Shown one piece after another: positions 36,639 to 46,175 of a DNA stretch of 64,000 nt. A model generated the notes under the pieces. The model was not told the DNA's origin. It searched no databases and saw only the letters and a program-made list of their open reading frames with translations. Each line of letters starts with the position of its first letter. The stretch's first letter is position 1. The position numbers and the translations under genes were made by a program. This DNA comes from Polycladidibacter hongkongensis (GTDB taxonomy: Bacteria > Pseudomonadota > Alphaproteobacteria > Rhizobiales > Stappiaceae), in NCBI RefSeq assembly GCF_001561995.1, contig NZ_LLWC01000010.1, forward strand, positions 1 to 64,000. Reading direction: 5' to 3'.

Positions 36639-38081
36639 CTACATGTTCAGTGCACGGTCATAGGCATCGAGCACGCTTTCCTTCATCATTTCAGAAAGAG
36701 TTGGATGCGGGAAGACCGTGTGCATGAGCTCTTCCTCGGTGGTCTCAAGACCCATCGCAACCACAAAGCCCTGAATAAGCTCGGTTACTTCAGCGCCAAC
36801 CATATGGGCACCCAAAAGCTGACCAGTTTTCTTGTCGAAAATGGTTTTGACAAGACCCTCCGGCTCACCAAGCGCAATTGCCTTGCCATTGCCCATGAAC
36901 GGGAAGCGACCTACGCGGATTTCATAGCCCGCATCTTTCGCTTTTTGTTCAGTGAGGCCAACAGAAGCTACCTGCGGGTTACAGTAGGTGCAGCCCGGGA
37001 TTTGCTCTTTTTTCATTGGATGGGCATCAAGACCGGCAATTTTTTCAACACAGATCACGCCTTCATGCTCGGCTTTGTGCGCCAACATTGGCGGCCCCGC
37101 CACATCACCAATGGCGTAGATGCCCGGTACATTGGTGCGGCCAAAGCCATCAATGACAACGCAGCCACGGTCAGTTTTCACGCCAACATTTTCAAGCCCG
37201 ATGTTTTCGATATTGCCGACAACACCCACAGCAGAAATCAGCTTTTCCGCTTCCAGCTGCTGGGTTTTGCCGTCTTTGGTTTCAACAGCAGCGGTAACTT
37301 TACCGCCGCCCTTCACCACCTTGGAGACTTTTGCCTCGGTAATGAATTTGATGCCCTGCTTTTCCATCTGCTTTTTAGCAATAGCGGAGATTTCGACATC
37401 TTCCACTGGCATGATGTTCTTCATCATTTCGATGACGGTCACATCAACACCCATGGTGTTGTAGAAGGACGCAAACTCAATACCAATGGCGCCGGACCCC
37501 ATGACGATCAGGGATTTTGGCATTTTTTCCGGAACCATGGCTTCAAAGTAGGTCCAGATGTTTTCTTTATCTGGCTCAATGCCCGGAATAACGCGCGGCT
37601 TGGCGCCGGTGGCAATGATAATGTGCTTGGCAGAATAGGTGCCATGCCCTTTGGTGCCCTTTGGCGCCGGGTGCTGCGGCTGGTAGGCTGCGCGTGACGG
37701 AGCACCAACAGAGATCTCGCCCGGCTTGGTGATTTTCGCTTCACCCCAGATAATGTCGACCTTGTTCTTCTTCATCAAGAAGCCAATGCCGCCATTGAGC
37801 TGGCCAGACACACCGCGGGAGCGTTTCACCACGGCTGCGGCATCAAAGCTGATATTTTCCGCAGACAGGCCGTAGTTCTTTGCGTGCGCCATATTATGGT
37901 AGACTTCGGCAGAGCGCAGCAGAGCCTTTGTCGGGATACAGCCCCAGTTGAGGCAGATGCCGCCCATGTGCTCGCGCTCGACAATCGCGGTTTTCAGGCC
38001 CAGCTGGGAAGCGCGAATGGCGGTGACATAACCGCCCGGGCCAGAGCCGATAATGATGACGTCGTAATTGGTGCCACTCAT
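36639..38081 (-). CDS. lpd: Dihydrolipoamide dehydrogenase (E3)
   Basis: A 480-residue FAD flavoprotein that reoxidises the dihydrolipoyl arm with NAD. It has the FAD motif YDVIIIGSGPGGYVTAIRA, the redox disulfide GGICLNWGCIPTKALL, the NAD motif IVMGSGAIGIEFASF, FAD motif VPGIYAIGDVAG, and the catalytic HPTLSE at the dimer interface. ATG 38081 is favoured over 38084 by spacing from GAGGATAGC. It lies downstream of pdhC with its own gap and a hairpin, so it may also be read from a separate promoter. Confidence 0.97.
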   Translation of the reverse strand: MSGTNYDVIIIGSGPGGYVTAIRASQLGLKTAIVEREHMGGICLNWGCIPTKALLRSAEVYHNMAHAKNYGLSAENISFDAAAVVKRSRGVSGQLNGGIGFLMKKNKVDIIWGEAKITKPGEISVGAPSRAAYQPQHPAPKGTKGHGTYSAKHIIIATGAKPRVIPGIEPDKENIWTYFEAMVPEKMPKSLIVMGSGAIGIEFASFYNTMGVDVTVIEMMKNIMPVEDVEISAIAKKQMEKQGIKFITEAKVSKVVKGGGKVTAAVETKDGKTQQLEAEKLISAVGVVGNIENIGLENVGVKTDRGCVVIDGFGRTNVPGIYAIGDVAGPPMLAHKAEHEGVICVEKIAGLDAHPMKKEQIPGCTYCNPQVASVGLTEQKAKDAGYEIRVGRFPFMGNGKAIALGEPEGLVKTIFDKKTGQLLGAHMVGAEVTELIQGFVVAMGLETTEEELMHTVFPHPTLSEMMKESVLDAYDRALNM

Positions 38082-38185
38082 CATGCTATCCTCAAATACG
38101 GTGGGCAGGCTCTTTGCAGGCGCCACCGGTGTTGTTCAAGGTGCCGGGAGAAACGGGCGCTCAACCGGCTTGGTTCTATGCAAAA

Positions 38186-38205
38186 CAGGGGGCGCGGGCC
38201 CCCTG
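38186..38205 (-). terminator. Hairpin downstream of pdhC
   Basis: CAGGGGGC pairs with GCCCCCTG around a four-base loop, followed by TTTT on the minus strand. It may attenuate transcription from pdhABC into lpd. Confidence 0.7.
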
Positions 38206-38217
38206 CTCTTGTCTGGA

Positions 38218-39549
38218 TTAGACCAGCATGGACATCGGGTTTTCGATGTAGCCTTTAAAGGCCTGCAGCAGCTCTGCGCCCAATGCACCGTCTACCGCGC
38301 GGTGATCTGTTGATATGGTCACAGACATCACGGTGGCAGGCACAATCTCGCCCTCGGCATTCACAACCGGCTGCTTGACGCCAGCGCCAACGGCCAGAAT
38401 GGTTGCATGCGGGGGGTTCACAATGGCAGAGAAGTTCTTCACGCCGAACATGCCAAGGTTGGAAACCGCAGTGGTGCCGCCTTGGAACTCTTGCGGTGCC
38501 AGTTTGCGCTCACGCGCCCGCTTGGCCAAGTCCTTCATCTCGATGGAGATGGTGGAGAGGGTCTTTTCCTCTGCGCGGCGCACGATTGGCGTAATCAAGC
38601 CACCATCGATGGAAACCGCAACACCCACATCCGCATGTTTGTGCAACAGCATACCGCCATCTGTCCAAGACGCGTTGGCCGCCGGTACCGCTTTCAGCGC
38701 CAAGGCATGGGCTTTGATGACCATGTCATTGACCGAGAGCTTGTAGGCTGGCTTGCCGTCTTTATCCACTGGTGCGGATTTGTTGAGCTGCGCGCGCAGG
38801 GCGAGCAAAGCATCGAGCTGGCACTCTACAGTGAGGTAGAAATGCGGCACTGTTTGCTTGGATTCGGTCAGGCGCTTGGCGATGACCTTGCGCATGCCAT
38901 CATGGGGCACAAGCTCATAGGAGCCTTCGTCAAACAGCTTGAGGATCGCTTCGTCAGACTGACCAGCAGGGGCAACCGCCTTTGGTGCTTCCGCAGCTTC
39001 TGGTGCCTGCGCAGCAGGAGCAGCGGCAGGCTTGCCAGTGCCAGCTGCAAGCGCAGCCTCAACATCTCGCTTGACAACACGGCCTTTAGGGCCGGAGCCG
39101 GAAATCAGCGCCACATCCAAACCGTTTTGCTTGGCAATACGGCGGGCCAAAGGAGAGGAGAACACGCGCTCACCAGTTGCTGCCGGAGTTGCCGCAGCAG
39201 GCGCTGCTGCTGGCGTTGCAGCAGGAGCTTCTGCGACTGGTGCGGGTGCAGCCGCTGCCGCAGGTGCCGGCGCACTGCCCACATTGTCTGCAGCAGATGC
39301 GTCTTCGCCATCTTCCAGAAGCACGGCGATCAGCTCGTTCACTTTTACGCCCTGCGTCCCTTCAGCAACGAGGATCTTGCCAACAACACCCTCGTCGATG
39401 CTTTCAACTTCCATGGTTGCTTTATCGGTTTCGATTTCAGCAATCACATCACCGGCAGAAACCGTATCGCCCTCTTTCACCAGCCACTTGGCAAGGTTGC
39501 CCTCTTCCATGGTTGGGGAAAGCGCTGGCATCAAAATTTGAATAGCCAT
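38218..39549 (-). CDS. pdhC: Pyruvate dehydrogenase E2, dihydrolipoamide acetyltransferase
   Basis: A 443-residue core subunit moving acetyl groups from lipoyl to CoA. It has one lipoyl domain (residues 1-80, lipoyl Lys in [12 protein letters not shown]), an Ala/Pro linker, the E3-binding domain ([20 protein letters not shown]), a second linker and the catalytic domain ending with the active-site [17 protein letters not shown]. The catalytic motif and final ENPMSMLV match alphaproteobacterial E2. The lipoyl domain is close to the one on PdhB. The start lies 18 bases after the pdhB stop. Confidence 0.97.
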   Translation of the reverse strand: MAIQILMPALSPTMEEGNLAKWLVKEGDTVSAGDVIAEIETDKATMEVESIDEGVVGKILVAEGTQGVKVNELIAVLLEDGEDASAADNVGSAPAPAAAAAPAPVAEAPAATPAAAPAAATPAATGERVFSSPLARRIAKQNGLDVALISGSGPKGRVVKRDVEAALAAGTGKPAAAPAAQAPEAAEAPKAVAPAGQSDEAILKLFDEGSYELVPHDGMRKVIAKRLTESKQTVPHFYLTVECQLDALLALRAQLNKSAPVDKDGKPAYKLSVNDMVIKAHALALKAVPAANASWTDGGMLLHKHADVGVAVSIDGGLITPIVRRAEEKTLSTISIEMKDLAKRARERKLAPQEFQGGTTAVSNLGMFGVKNFSAIVNPPHATILAVGAGVKQPVVNAEGEIVPATVMSVTISTDHRAVDGALGAELLQAFKGYIENPMSMLV

Positions 39550-39567
39550 TGATTTCTCTTCCTTGCC

Positions 39568-40956
39568 TTAAGCGGTGTAGGTCACGGCTTTCACCGCGTC
39601 GATGACTTCGCCAACATTTGGCAGCGCCAGCTTTTCAAGGTTGGCAGCGTATGGCATTGGCACGTCTTTACCGGTAATCCGCAGAATAGGCGCATCAAGG
39701 TAATCGAAGGCATCGCGCTGCACCTGGAAGGCGATTTCAGAAGACACCGAACAGATCGGGAAAGCTTCTTCAACGGTTACCAAACGTCCGGTTTTGCGAA
39801 CCGATTTAAGGATCGTTTCCATATCAAGCGGGCGAATGGTGCGCAGATCAATCAGCTCAACAGAAATGCCCTGGGCTGCCAACTCATCGGCTGCCTTGGT
39901 GGCGTAGGTCATACCGATGCTCCAAGAAACCATGGTTACATCGGTGCCCTCACGCACAACTTTCGCCTTGCCAATCGGCACGATGTAGTCGTCCATAACC
40001 GGCACGTCGAAGCTTTGGCCGTAGAGAATCTCGTTCTCAAGGAAGATAACCGGGTTATCATCGCGGATCGCGGCTTTCAGCAGGCCTTTTGCATCGGCTG
40101 CGGAGTAAGGCTGAACAACCTTCAGGCCCGGAATGGAGGCGTACCATGCAGCATAGTCTTGCGAGTGCTGCGCACCCACACGCGCTGCTGCACCGTTTGC
40201 CCCACGGAACACCATCGGCGCACCCATCTGGCCGCCAGACATGTAAAGGGTTTTGGCTGCGGAGTTGATGATATGGTCAATTGCCTGCATGGCAAAGTTG
40301 AAGGTCATATATTCAACAATCGGGCGCAGACCTGCCATCGCCGCCCCAACGCCAAGGCCGGTAAAGCCGTGCTCGGTGATCGGGGTGTCAATCACACGCT
40401 TGTCGCCGAATTCGTCTAAAAGGCCCTGCGAGATCTTGTAGGCGCCTTGGTACTGGGCCACTTCCTCACCCATGAGGAACACGGTCTCGTCGCGGCGCAT
40501 TTCTTCGGCCATAGCATCACGCAGTGCTTCACGCACGGTGGTCTGGCGCATCTCGGTGCCCGCCGGAATTTCCGGATCAGCCAACTTGACAACTTCAACC
40601 GGCGCTTTAGGGGCAGCAGGTGCCGTTGGTGCGGCTTCTGCGGTCACTGGCGCTTCAGCAGCTGGTGCTGCGACTGGGGCACTGCCAGCGCTATCTGCGG
40701 CAGAGGCGTCTTCGCCTTCTTCCAGCAGAACTGCAATCGGGGTGTTGACCTTTACTTCCTCGGTGCCTTCGGCAATGAGGATTTTGCCAAGAATGCCCTC
40801 GTCAACCGCTTCCACTTCCATGGTCGCTTTATCGGTTTCGATTTCTGCAATCACGTCGCCGGCAGAGACGGCATCGCCTTCTTGCTTGACCCACTTGGAA
40901 AGGTTGCCCTCTTCCATGGTTGGCGAAAGAGCCGGCATCAAAATCTGGATAGCCAT
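39568..40956 (-). CDS. pdhB: Pyruvate dehydrogenase E1 beta with a fused lipoyl domain
   Basis: A 462-residue protein whose first ~80 residues are a lipoyl domain ([20 protein letters not shown], with [12 protein letters not shown] carrying the lipoyl Lys), followed by an Ala/Pro linker and the E1 beta transketolase fold ([39 protein letters not shown]). E1 beta of E1p with its own lipoyl arm is known from alphaproteobacteria such as Sinorhizobium. With PdhA it decarboxylates pyruvate using thiamine diphosphate. It lies between pdhA (18-base gap) and pdhC. Confidence 0.97.
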   Translation of the reverse strand: MAIQILMPALSPTMEEGNLSKWVKQEGDAVSAGDVIAEIETDKATMEVEAVDEGILGKILIAEGTEEVKVNTPIAVLLEEGEDASAADSAGSAPVAAPAAEAPVTAEAAPTAPAAPKAPVEVVKLADPEIPAGTEMRQTTVREALRDAMAEEMRRDETVFLMGEEVAQYQGAYKISQGLLDEFGDKRVIDTPITEHGFTGLGVGAAMAGLRPIVEYMTFNFAMQAIDHIINSAAKTLYMSGGQMGAPMVFRGANGAAARVGAQHSQDYAAWYASIPGLKVVQPYSAADAKGLLKAAIRDDNPVIFLENEILYGQSFDVPVMDDYIVPIGKAKVVREGTDVTMVSWSIGMTYATKAADELAAQGISVELIDLRTIRPLDMETILKSVRKTGRLVTVEEAFPICSVSSEIAFQVQRDAFDYLDAPILRITGKDVPMPYAANLEKLALPNVGEVIDAVKAVTYTA

Positions 40957-40974
40957 GAGTTACCTGTCCCCGCC

Positions 40975-42024
40975 TTATAGAATGATATCTGTGTAGAGCT
41001 CGGAAGCATCCGGCTCTGGATCGGTTTGGGCAAACTCGGCGGAAGCTGCCACAACAGCGCGAACCTCTTTATCGATGGCTTTGAGGTCTTCCTCAGAGGC
41101 CCAGCTCTGCTCCAGCAGGCGGGCGCGAACCTGTTCGATCGGATCATGCTCGGAGCGCATTTTCTGCACTTCATCTTTAGAGCGGTACTTGGCCGGGTCG
41201 GACATGGAGTGGCCACGGTAGCGGTAGGTAATCATCTCTAGGATGTAAGGACCGTTGCCTTCACGGCACCACTTCATGGCGTAGTCGGTCGCAGCCTTAA
41301 CCGCGCGCACGTCCATGCCATCAACCTGAACGCCCGGGATGCCGAAGGAGGCACCGCGCTGAGACAAATCGGTGGTGGAAGAGGCGCGCTCGATAGAGGT
41401 GCCCATGCCATACTTGTTGTTTTCAATCACGTAGATCACAGGCAAATCCCAGAGCTTTGCCATGTTGAAGCTCTCGTAAACCTGACCTTGGTTTGCGGCG
41501 CCATCGCCAAAGAAGGCCATGGAGACTTTGCCGTTTTCTTTATAACGGTTGGCGAAGGCAAGCCCGGTTCCCAGCGCCACCTGTGCGCCAACGATACCAT
41601 GACCACCGTAAAACTCTTTTTCTTTAGAGAACATGTGCATGGAACCGCCCTTACCTTTGGACAGCCCGCCCTGACGGCCAGTGAGTTCGGCCATCACGCC
41701 GTTAGGATCCATGCCACATGCCAGCATATGGCCGTGGTCGCGATAGGAGGTGATCATCTGATCGCCCTGCTCTTTCGCCATTTCCATACCAACAACAACG
41801 GCTTCCTGACCGATGTAGAGGTGGCAGAAGCCGCCGATCAGGCCCATGCCGTAGAGCTGCCCAGCTTTTTCTTCAAAGCGGCGGATCATTAGCATTTCGC
41901 GGTAGGCTTTGAGTTCTTCCTCTTTGGTGAACTCGACGGTCTTCGGTACGTTCTTCAACGCGCCTGCTGCCTTGGACGGTCCCTTGGAGCGACCACCAGA
42001 AGACTTAGATTGTGTTCCAGCCAT
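40975..42024 (-). CDS. pdhA: Pyruvate dehydrogenase E1 alpha
   Basis: A 349-residue thiamine-diphosphate subunit. The TPP-binding motif GDGAANQG...NN is seen in MAFFGDGAANQGQVYESFNM and IENNKYGMGT, and the active-site loop reads YRYRGHSMSDPAKYRS. An early charged, Gly/Ser-rich tail (about residues 1-28) precedes the family-like EELKAYREMLMIRRFEEKAG. It is the first gene of the pdhABC unit, and an A+T-rich upstream region with evenly spaced TTAA motifs may control it. Confidence 0.97.
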   Translation of the reverse strand: MAGTQSKSSGGRSKGPSKAAGALKNVPKTVEFTKEEELKAYREMLMIRRFEEKAGQLYGMGLIGGFCHLYIGQEAVVVGMEMAKEQGDQMITSYRDHGHMLACGMDPNGVMAELTGRQGGLSKGKGGSMHMFSKEKEFYGGHGIVGAQVALGTGLAFANRYKENGKVSMAFFGDGAANQGQVYESFNMAKLWDLPVIYVIENNKYGMGTSIERASSTTDLSQRGASFGIPGVQVDGMDVRAVKAATDYAMKWCREGNGPYILEMITYRYRGHSMSDPAKYRSKDEVQKMRSEHDPIEQVRARLLEQSWASEEDLKAIDKEVRAVVAASAEFAQTDPEPDASELYTDIIL

Positions 42025-42674
42025 ATGCTCTCGTCTCTTTTGACGTTATACTCAAGGCCTGACACTACTCTGTGCGACAATAGATGCCAAGCCGCGCAAA
42101 ACTACGAAGTTAATCAGATAACTAATTGTATTTATTAATATATTGAATTTAACCTATTTTCAGTTAATTTGTATAATTTAACACATATCAAGTTAATTTA
42201 AGATGATATTTTGCTTTTCGACCTCCGCATAGAAAACGATTTTGGCAGATTCTACCGCACCACTGCATTAGGTCGATCTAATTTAATCAGCCCACAAGCT
42301 TGGAGGTTTACTACTGGGCTTGTAGGCGAGAGGGCTCTACCGGATCAAGCGGCGGCGATGGTCAGGGTCAATAAAACGTCAATATTCTTGCCAGTTCTGC
42401 TGATAATACAAGTGGCAGAGGCGGTGTCTGTTGCCTTCTGTCGCTTGCTTTTTTGGCGAGCCGACGCTTGTCTTGCTGCATTTAGTTGCATTGGCAGTGC
42501 TTTACAACACTACGTTTGATTCGTGCGCAAAGAGCGCATTAAAGTGCTGCGCACTTGTTGGCTCATCACGTTTAAACCGGCGCCACGTGTGCCCTATTCC
42601 GGTTTAATAAAATTGGGAGGTCCGGCGGCGACAGTTAAGTGCAACCATGCCTGCCGGACTTGAATTTATCTTGC
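42025..42674. promoter_or_regulatory. A+T-rich region upstream of pdhA with regularly spaced TTAA motifs
   Basis: A 650-bp stretch without a convincing gene. TTAA tetranucleotides start at 42135, 42149, 42164, 42178 and 42193 (steps of 14, 15, 14 and 15 bases), with more at 42110 and 42198. At the far end, GTCCGGC (42620-42626) pairs with GCCGGAC (42653-42659) downstream of the methyltransferase gene and may be its terminator. A 102-codon frame at 42211-42519 has no family-like features. Confidence 0.5.
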
Positions 42675-43727
42675 CTAGAGGGGCAAACGGGCGACGACTA
42701 GGTCACGGTTGATCGATTGGTCAACGCGGTGGGCGTAGCCGGCAAAGGGTGCCTCTGTCAGTACTTGCAGCCCTGCCTGTGTGCACAGTTCAGCTGCCCT
42801 ATCCGTTTTCAATGTAAAGGCATTAAAAGAGATCACCAGCGAGGCACCGGGCTTCATTGCGCGTACCCAGCCTGGCAAGGCTTCGGCAAGCAGCTCATCG
42901 GGTCGGCGCGTGATCGTGCCTTTAGCCGGTGTTGCTTTTGCTGCGGTCTTGCTGCCATGCTGAACGCCATAGGGCAGATCCGAGACGATCATATCACAGC
43001 TTTGTTTGCGCAGCAGCCGATCACAATTGCGGGTATCACTGGCAAAGACCTGCAGCTTCTGGCGCGCATCGGCGACAAAGTCATCACGGGTTGCTGCGGT
43101 TTCGATAAGGAAACCATCCGCCAACTTACGCCCTCTCTCATCTGAGCGTTTCTCTTTCTTAATGCGATGCTTAAAACGTCCGGTTTTTAAGTAGCGGATT
43201 AAATAGGCCTGCATATCGGTGAGCCATTTGTCGTTGATCTCAACGCCAACGACATTGTCTCCGCGGATCAGACCTTCAAGCAAGGTTGTGCCCTTGCCGC
43301 ACATGGGGTCGAGCAGTGTTTTTTGTGCGCCTTCACTCAGACATGCGCTTTTGGCAAGGTTGACCATGAGCCGGGTAAACTGCTCGTTGGTTTTACCTGA
43401 ATAGCGAAGAATCTGGTTCATGCCTTCAGGGAAGGTGCCGATCTGAGGCAAGGCAACCGGGCGCAGCAAGTCTTGCTCGATCACTTGAAACAGGCCAAGG
43501 CAGGACGAAGAGCACGCGATGGCCGCAAGCGTCTGGGCCATTGCCTCGCCTTCCAATGAAAACCGTAGCGTAGTTGGAATGCCCGCTTGTGCAACGATTT
43601 CCATGCCCTGCGGGGCTTGGCCCGCAGCTTGCAATAGGGCAGTCAGCTCCAGCTGGGAAATGGCAAGGGCGGTTTCAAAGTAAATTCGATTGTGTCCGGG
43701 ATGGACAAGAAGCGCATAGCGGGGCAC
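42675..43727 (-). CDS. Trm11-like SAM-dependent methyltransferase
   Basis: A 350-residue protein. The C-terminal half has a Rossmann methyltransferase fold: SAM-binding DPMCGKGTTLLEGLIRGDNV with VGVEIND, and catalytic SDLPYG, an (N/D/S)-L/P-P-Y/F motif typical of N2-guanosine or N6-adenine amino-methyltransferases. The N-terminal ~120 residues (RYALLVHPGHNRIYFETALAI) may be a substrate-binding domain. Relatives include Trm11/TrmN tRNA methylases and uncharacterised bacterial DNA-methylase-like proteins; target is unknown. It lies between pdhA and a VOC gene, all on the minus strand. Confidence 0.82.
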   Translation of the reverse strand: MPRYALLVHPGHNRIYFETALAISQLELTALLQAAGQAPQGMEIVAQAGIPTTLRFSLEGEAMAQTLAAIACSSSCLGLFQVIEQDLLRPVALPQIGTFPEGMNQILRYSGKTNEQFTRLMVNLAKSACLSEGAQKTLLDPMCGKGTTLLEGLIRGDNVVGVEINDKWLTDMQAYLIRYLKTGRFKHRIKKEKRSDERGRKLADGFLIETAATRDDFVADARQKLQVFASDTRNCDRLLRKQSCDMIVSDLPYGVQHGSKTAAKATPAKGTITRRPDELLAEALPGWVRAMKPGASLVISFNAFTLKTDRAAELCTQAGLQVLTEAPFAGYAHRVDQSINRDLVVARLPL

Positions 43728-43835
43728 GGGCTAATCCTAGTGATGTGTTTGCCGCGCTGTTTAACGCAAAGCACGGCCCCTGCCTATCAAAAAGGTGGTC
43801 CAGAAAAAAGTGACCAACAAAACAACATCAGGTGC

Positions 43836-43862
43836 GCGCCTTGTCCGGCTATGTCAAGGCGC
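43836..43862 (-). terminator. Hairpin between the VOC gene and the methyltransferase
   Basis: GCGCCTTG (43836-43843) and CAAGGCGC (43855-43862) form a perfect eight-base stem. On the minus strand TTTTGTT follows after about 15 bases, so termination is possible but not canonical. Confidence 0.45.
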
Positions 43863-43880
43863 TGTTCGGCACGTCTTGCG

Positions 43881-44384
43881 TCATGAATAGGCGCCGCTTG
43901 AATAGTGAAGCTCGTAGCTATGGCTATATAGCTCTAGAATGTTTCCGAATGGATCCTCCATGTAGATCATGCGGTAGGGTTTTTCCCCCGGATAGTAATA
44001 GCGCGGCTCTGGCATGCGTTTTTTGCCGCCGGCTTCGACGATCCGTTCCACCAAATCTTCCAGATTGGGGTCTTGAATACAAAAGTGAAAGATGCCGCTC
44101 TTCCAATATTCAAAATTGTCTTCGCGGTCTTGTTGATTGGCAAACTGGAACAGTTCCACGCCGATCCGATCGCCGGTGGAGAGATGTGCAATATGAAAAT
44201 GCCCCCAGCCTGTGCCGAAAACATCCTTGCACATTTGACCGATGGCACTGTCATCCTCGACGACCTTTGTCGCTGGCATTATGACGTACCAACCTAGAAC
44301 CTTGTGGTAGAACTCTACCGCGGCGGCGACATCGCGCACGGAAATGCCAATATGGGAAAAGCTGCGAGGATAGGGCGTGATCAT
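43881..44384 (-). CDS. Glyoxalase/VOC-family protein, lactoylglutathione lyase-like
   Basis: A protein of 167 residues with VOC motifs: FSHIGISVRDVAAAVEFYHK at the start, GHFHIAHLSTGDRIGVELFQ in the middle, GIFHFCIQDPNL in the second repeat and IYMEDPFGNILELYSHS at the end, with His and Glu metal ligands. ATG 44384 (MITPYPRSF), with TTGGAG upstream, is preferred to 44420, which adds 12 residues. Lyase or dioxygenase activity is possible; the substrate is unknown. It is downstream of ftsB. Confidence 0.85.
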   Translation of the reverse strand: MITPYPRSFSHIGISVRDVAAAVEFYHKVLGWYVIMPATKVVEDDSAIGQMCKDVFGTGWGHFHIAHLSTGDRIGVELFQFANQQDREDNFEYWKSGIFHFCIQDPNLEDLVERIVEAGGKKRMPEPRYYYPGEKPYRMIYMEDPFGNILELYSHSYELHYSSGAYS

Positions 44385-44466
44385 GCAAAAGCTCCAAAGC
44401 ACAGGTTGCGGTGGAACCAAGATAGCGGCAGTGTGCTACAGGGCGATTAATGTGTGCCTATAGTTT

Positions 44467-44826
44467 TTAAGGTGTCGTTTTGGCGGCTTGTTCACGATGG
44501 ATGATGATGGCCACTTCATTGGGGTGCGCCAGATTAAGCGATGCGCGTGCACGCTCGTCCACCAAGTCAGGGTCGAGGCTATCTGGTGAGAGCAGCTGCA
44601 CGCGACGCTGCAACGTGACCCGTTCCGCATGCAAGCGATCTCTTTCCAACTCCAGGCGCATGATTTCTTTTTCAATCTGCGCCTTGCCTACCAGACCGAA
44701 TTGCCCGTTGAGGGCCTGAAAGCCAAAATAGACAATCGAAGCCAACGTCAATGTCGGTCCGATAAAGGTTTTGATAAAAGAGGTTTGCCGCCGTTGGCGG
44801 GTGCGGGCGCTACTCAAAACAAACAA
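44467..44826 (-). CDS. ftsB: FtsB/DivIC-family septum formation initiator
   Basis: A 119-residue bitopic protein of the divisome. A short basic N-terminus precedes one transmembrane helix (about residues 20-40, TFIGPTLTLASIVYFGFQAL), then a coiled coil (IEKEIMRLELERDRLHAERV) and a C-terminal part with DPDLVDERARASLNLAHPNE. It joins FtsL and FtsQ to recruit septal synthesis. The gene lies upstream of pdhA in most Hyphomicrobiales; here a VOC gene and a methyltransferase are inserted. Confidence 0.92.
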   Translation of the reverse strand: MFVLSSARTRQRRQTSFIKTFIGPTLTLASIVYFGFQALNGQFGLVGKAQIEKEIMRLELERDRLHAERVTLQRRVQLLSPDSLDPDLVDERARASLNLAHPNEVAIIIHREQAAKTTP

Positions 44827-45064
44827 TCACCTTTGCACTGCGTAGAGCCATTTTGCATCTACTTCAGTTTCCTTGGAAGCGCACTATCGCCGATTTTGCT
44901 TAATAGTGTGTTTCCGCATCTTGATTAGTTCGAGTTACCCGTGCCGCACTGCTGCTTTTCCCCGCTGAACACTCGACATAAAGAGAAGAAGCAATATGTC
45001 GAATCTTGTTGACATATTACTATATAATCGTACTTTAGCGATCAATAACAAAAAGGAGGCACCA

Positions 45065-46123
45065 ATGCCCGCACCCTTGATCGCCTTTTTCGAGATGTTC
45101 GCATTTCTGTTTGTCGAGCTGACGCTGCTCTTTCTTGCGATCAGCTTTGTCGTCGCGCTGTTGCAGCACTATATCCCGCCTGAGAAAATAGAGCGGCTGC
45201 TCTCCTCCAAATACAAGCACGGCTATGTGATCGCTGCGTTATTGGGGGCCATCACTCCGTTTTGCTCTTGCTCGACCATTCCCTTTCTTAAGGGATTGAT
45301 GCGCGCCAAGGCCGGATTTGGTACCATCTTGGTATTTTTGTTCGCCTCGCCGTTGTTGAACCCGATTATCATCGGCCTATTTGCCGTGACCTTTGGCTGG
45401 AAGATCGCGCTCTACTATTTCTGCGTGGCTATGGTTGTATCAGTTCTTGCCGGTTTCACCCTCGAAAAGCTGGGGTTTGAACGTTATGTCCGCAGCGAGA
45501 GCGCCACAGCAAAAACAAACTGCGGCGGGGCGAGTTGCTCCGGTTCGGCTCATGAGCCGCAATCCAGTTGTTGCGGCGCGCCAGCACCAGTAGCCGAAAA
45601 GGAGGCCCCCGCCTCTTCATCGTGCTGCGAGACTGCCAAGCCTGTTCAAAGCAAGGCAACAACCTGCTGTGGTTCGGCAACATCCACCAAGGCCGCCAAC
45701 GGATCAGAGCGGCTGCACGTTGTGCGCGAGGCATGGCAGCAGAGTTGGAAGGATTTCAAGCAGGTATTGCCTTATCTGGCGCTTGGCATATCCATTGGCT
45801 CGCTGATCTATGGTTTCCTGCCTGCCGATTTTATCGCCCGGTACGCCGGAGCGGACAATCCTGCAGCCATTCCCATTGCTGCGGTGATTGGTGTGCCGCT
45901 GTACATCCGCGCCGAAGCTGTCATTCCTATTAGCAGTGCCTTGATGGCCAAAGGTATGGGACTTGGCGCTGTTATGGCTCTGATTATCGGTAGTGCCGGG
46001 GCGAGCCTCACAGAAGTGATCCTGCTGCGTTCGATCTTTAAATCGCGGTTAATCCTCGCTTTCCTACTAGTGATTTTCACCATGGCGGTTGGCGCGGGTT
46101 ACCTGCTCGACTTCTTTATGTAA
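45065..46123 (+). CDS. ArsP/SO_0444-type permease with a cysteine-rich loop
   Basis: A 352-residue membrane permease of the ArsP_1 family (DUF318), involved in efflux of organoarsenicals or Cu/Zn. Two four-helix halves flank a cytosolic loop. The first half has PFCSCSTIPF and LLNPIIIGLF; the second has YIRAEAVIPISSALMAKGMG. The loop, about residues 145-215, has nine Cys, including three CC pairs (SSCCGAP, SSSCCETA, TTCCGSA) and CGGASCSGS, likely to bind metal. AAAGGAGG lies just upstream of ATG 45065; an earlier ATG at 44996 lacks a fitting ribosome site. No arsR or arsH gene is adjacent. Confidence 0.88.
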   Translation: MPAPLIAFFEMFAFLFVELTLLFLAISFVVALLQHYIPPEKIERLLSSKYKHGYVIAALLGAITPFCSCSTIPFLKGLMRAKAGFGTILVFLFASPLLNPIIIGLFAVTFGWKIALYYFCVAMVVSVLAGFTLEKLGFERYVRSESATAKTNCGGASCSGSAHEPQSSCCGAPAPVAEKEAPASSSCCETAKPVQSKATTCCGSATSTKAANGSERLHVVREAWQQSWKDFKQVLPYLALGISIGSLIYGFLPADFIARYAGADNPAAIPIAAVIGVPLYIRAEAVIPISSALMAKGMGLGAVMALIIGSAGASLTEVILLRSIFKSRLILAFLLVIFTMAVGAGYLLDFFM

Positions 46124-46129
46124 CGTGCG

Positions 46130-46160
46130 ATAGCGGGTCGGCTTTGCGCCAGCCCGCTAT
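46130..46160. terminator. Terminator between the permease and mfd
   Basis: ATAGCGGG (46130-46137) pairs with CCCGCTAT (46153-46160), followed on the plus strand by TTGTTTT. It lies between convergent genes and mainly ends the permease transcript. Confidence 0.8.
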
Positions 46161-46175
46161 TTGTTTTGGAACGGG

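Noticed and set aside
36000-37697. Long plus-strand open frame of 575 codons opposite lipA and lpd
   Set aside because: It runs antisense to two well-supported genes and has no protein-family features; a codon-bias shadow.
42211-42519. 102-codon open frame upstream of pdhA
   Set aside because: No ribosome site or family-like pattern; the region is better explained as regulatory or spacer DNA.
45009-45028. TTGACA and TATAAT promoter elements before the permease
   Set aside because: The spacing is only eight bases, far from the 16-18 needed for a sigma-70 promoter; either may be part of a different promoter.
44996-45064. Longer start for the ArsP-type permease at ATG 44996
   Set aside because: The extra 23 residues are polar and not family-like, and AAAGGAGG lies directly before ATG 45065.
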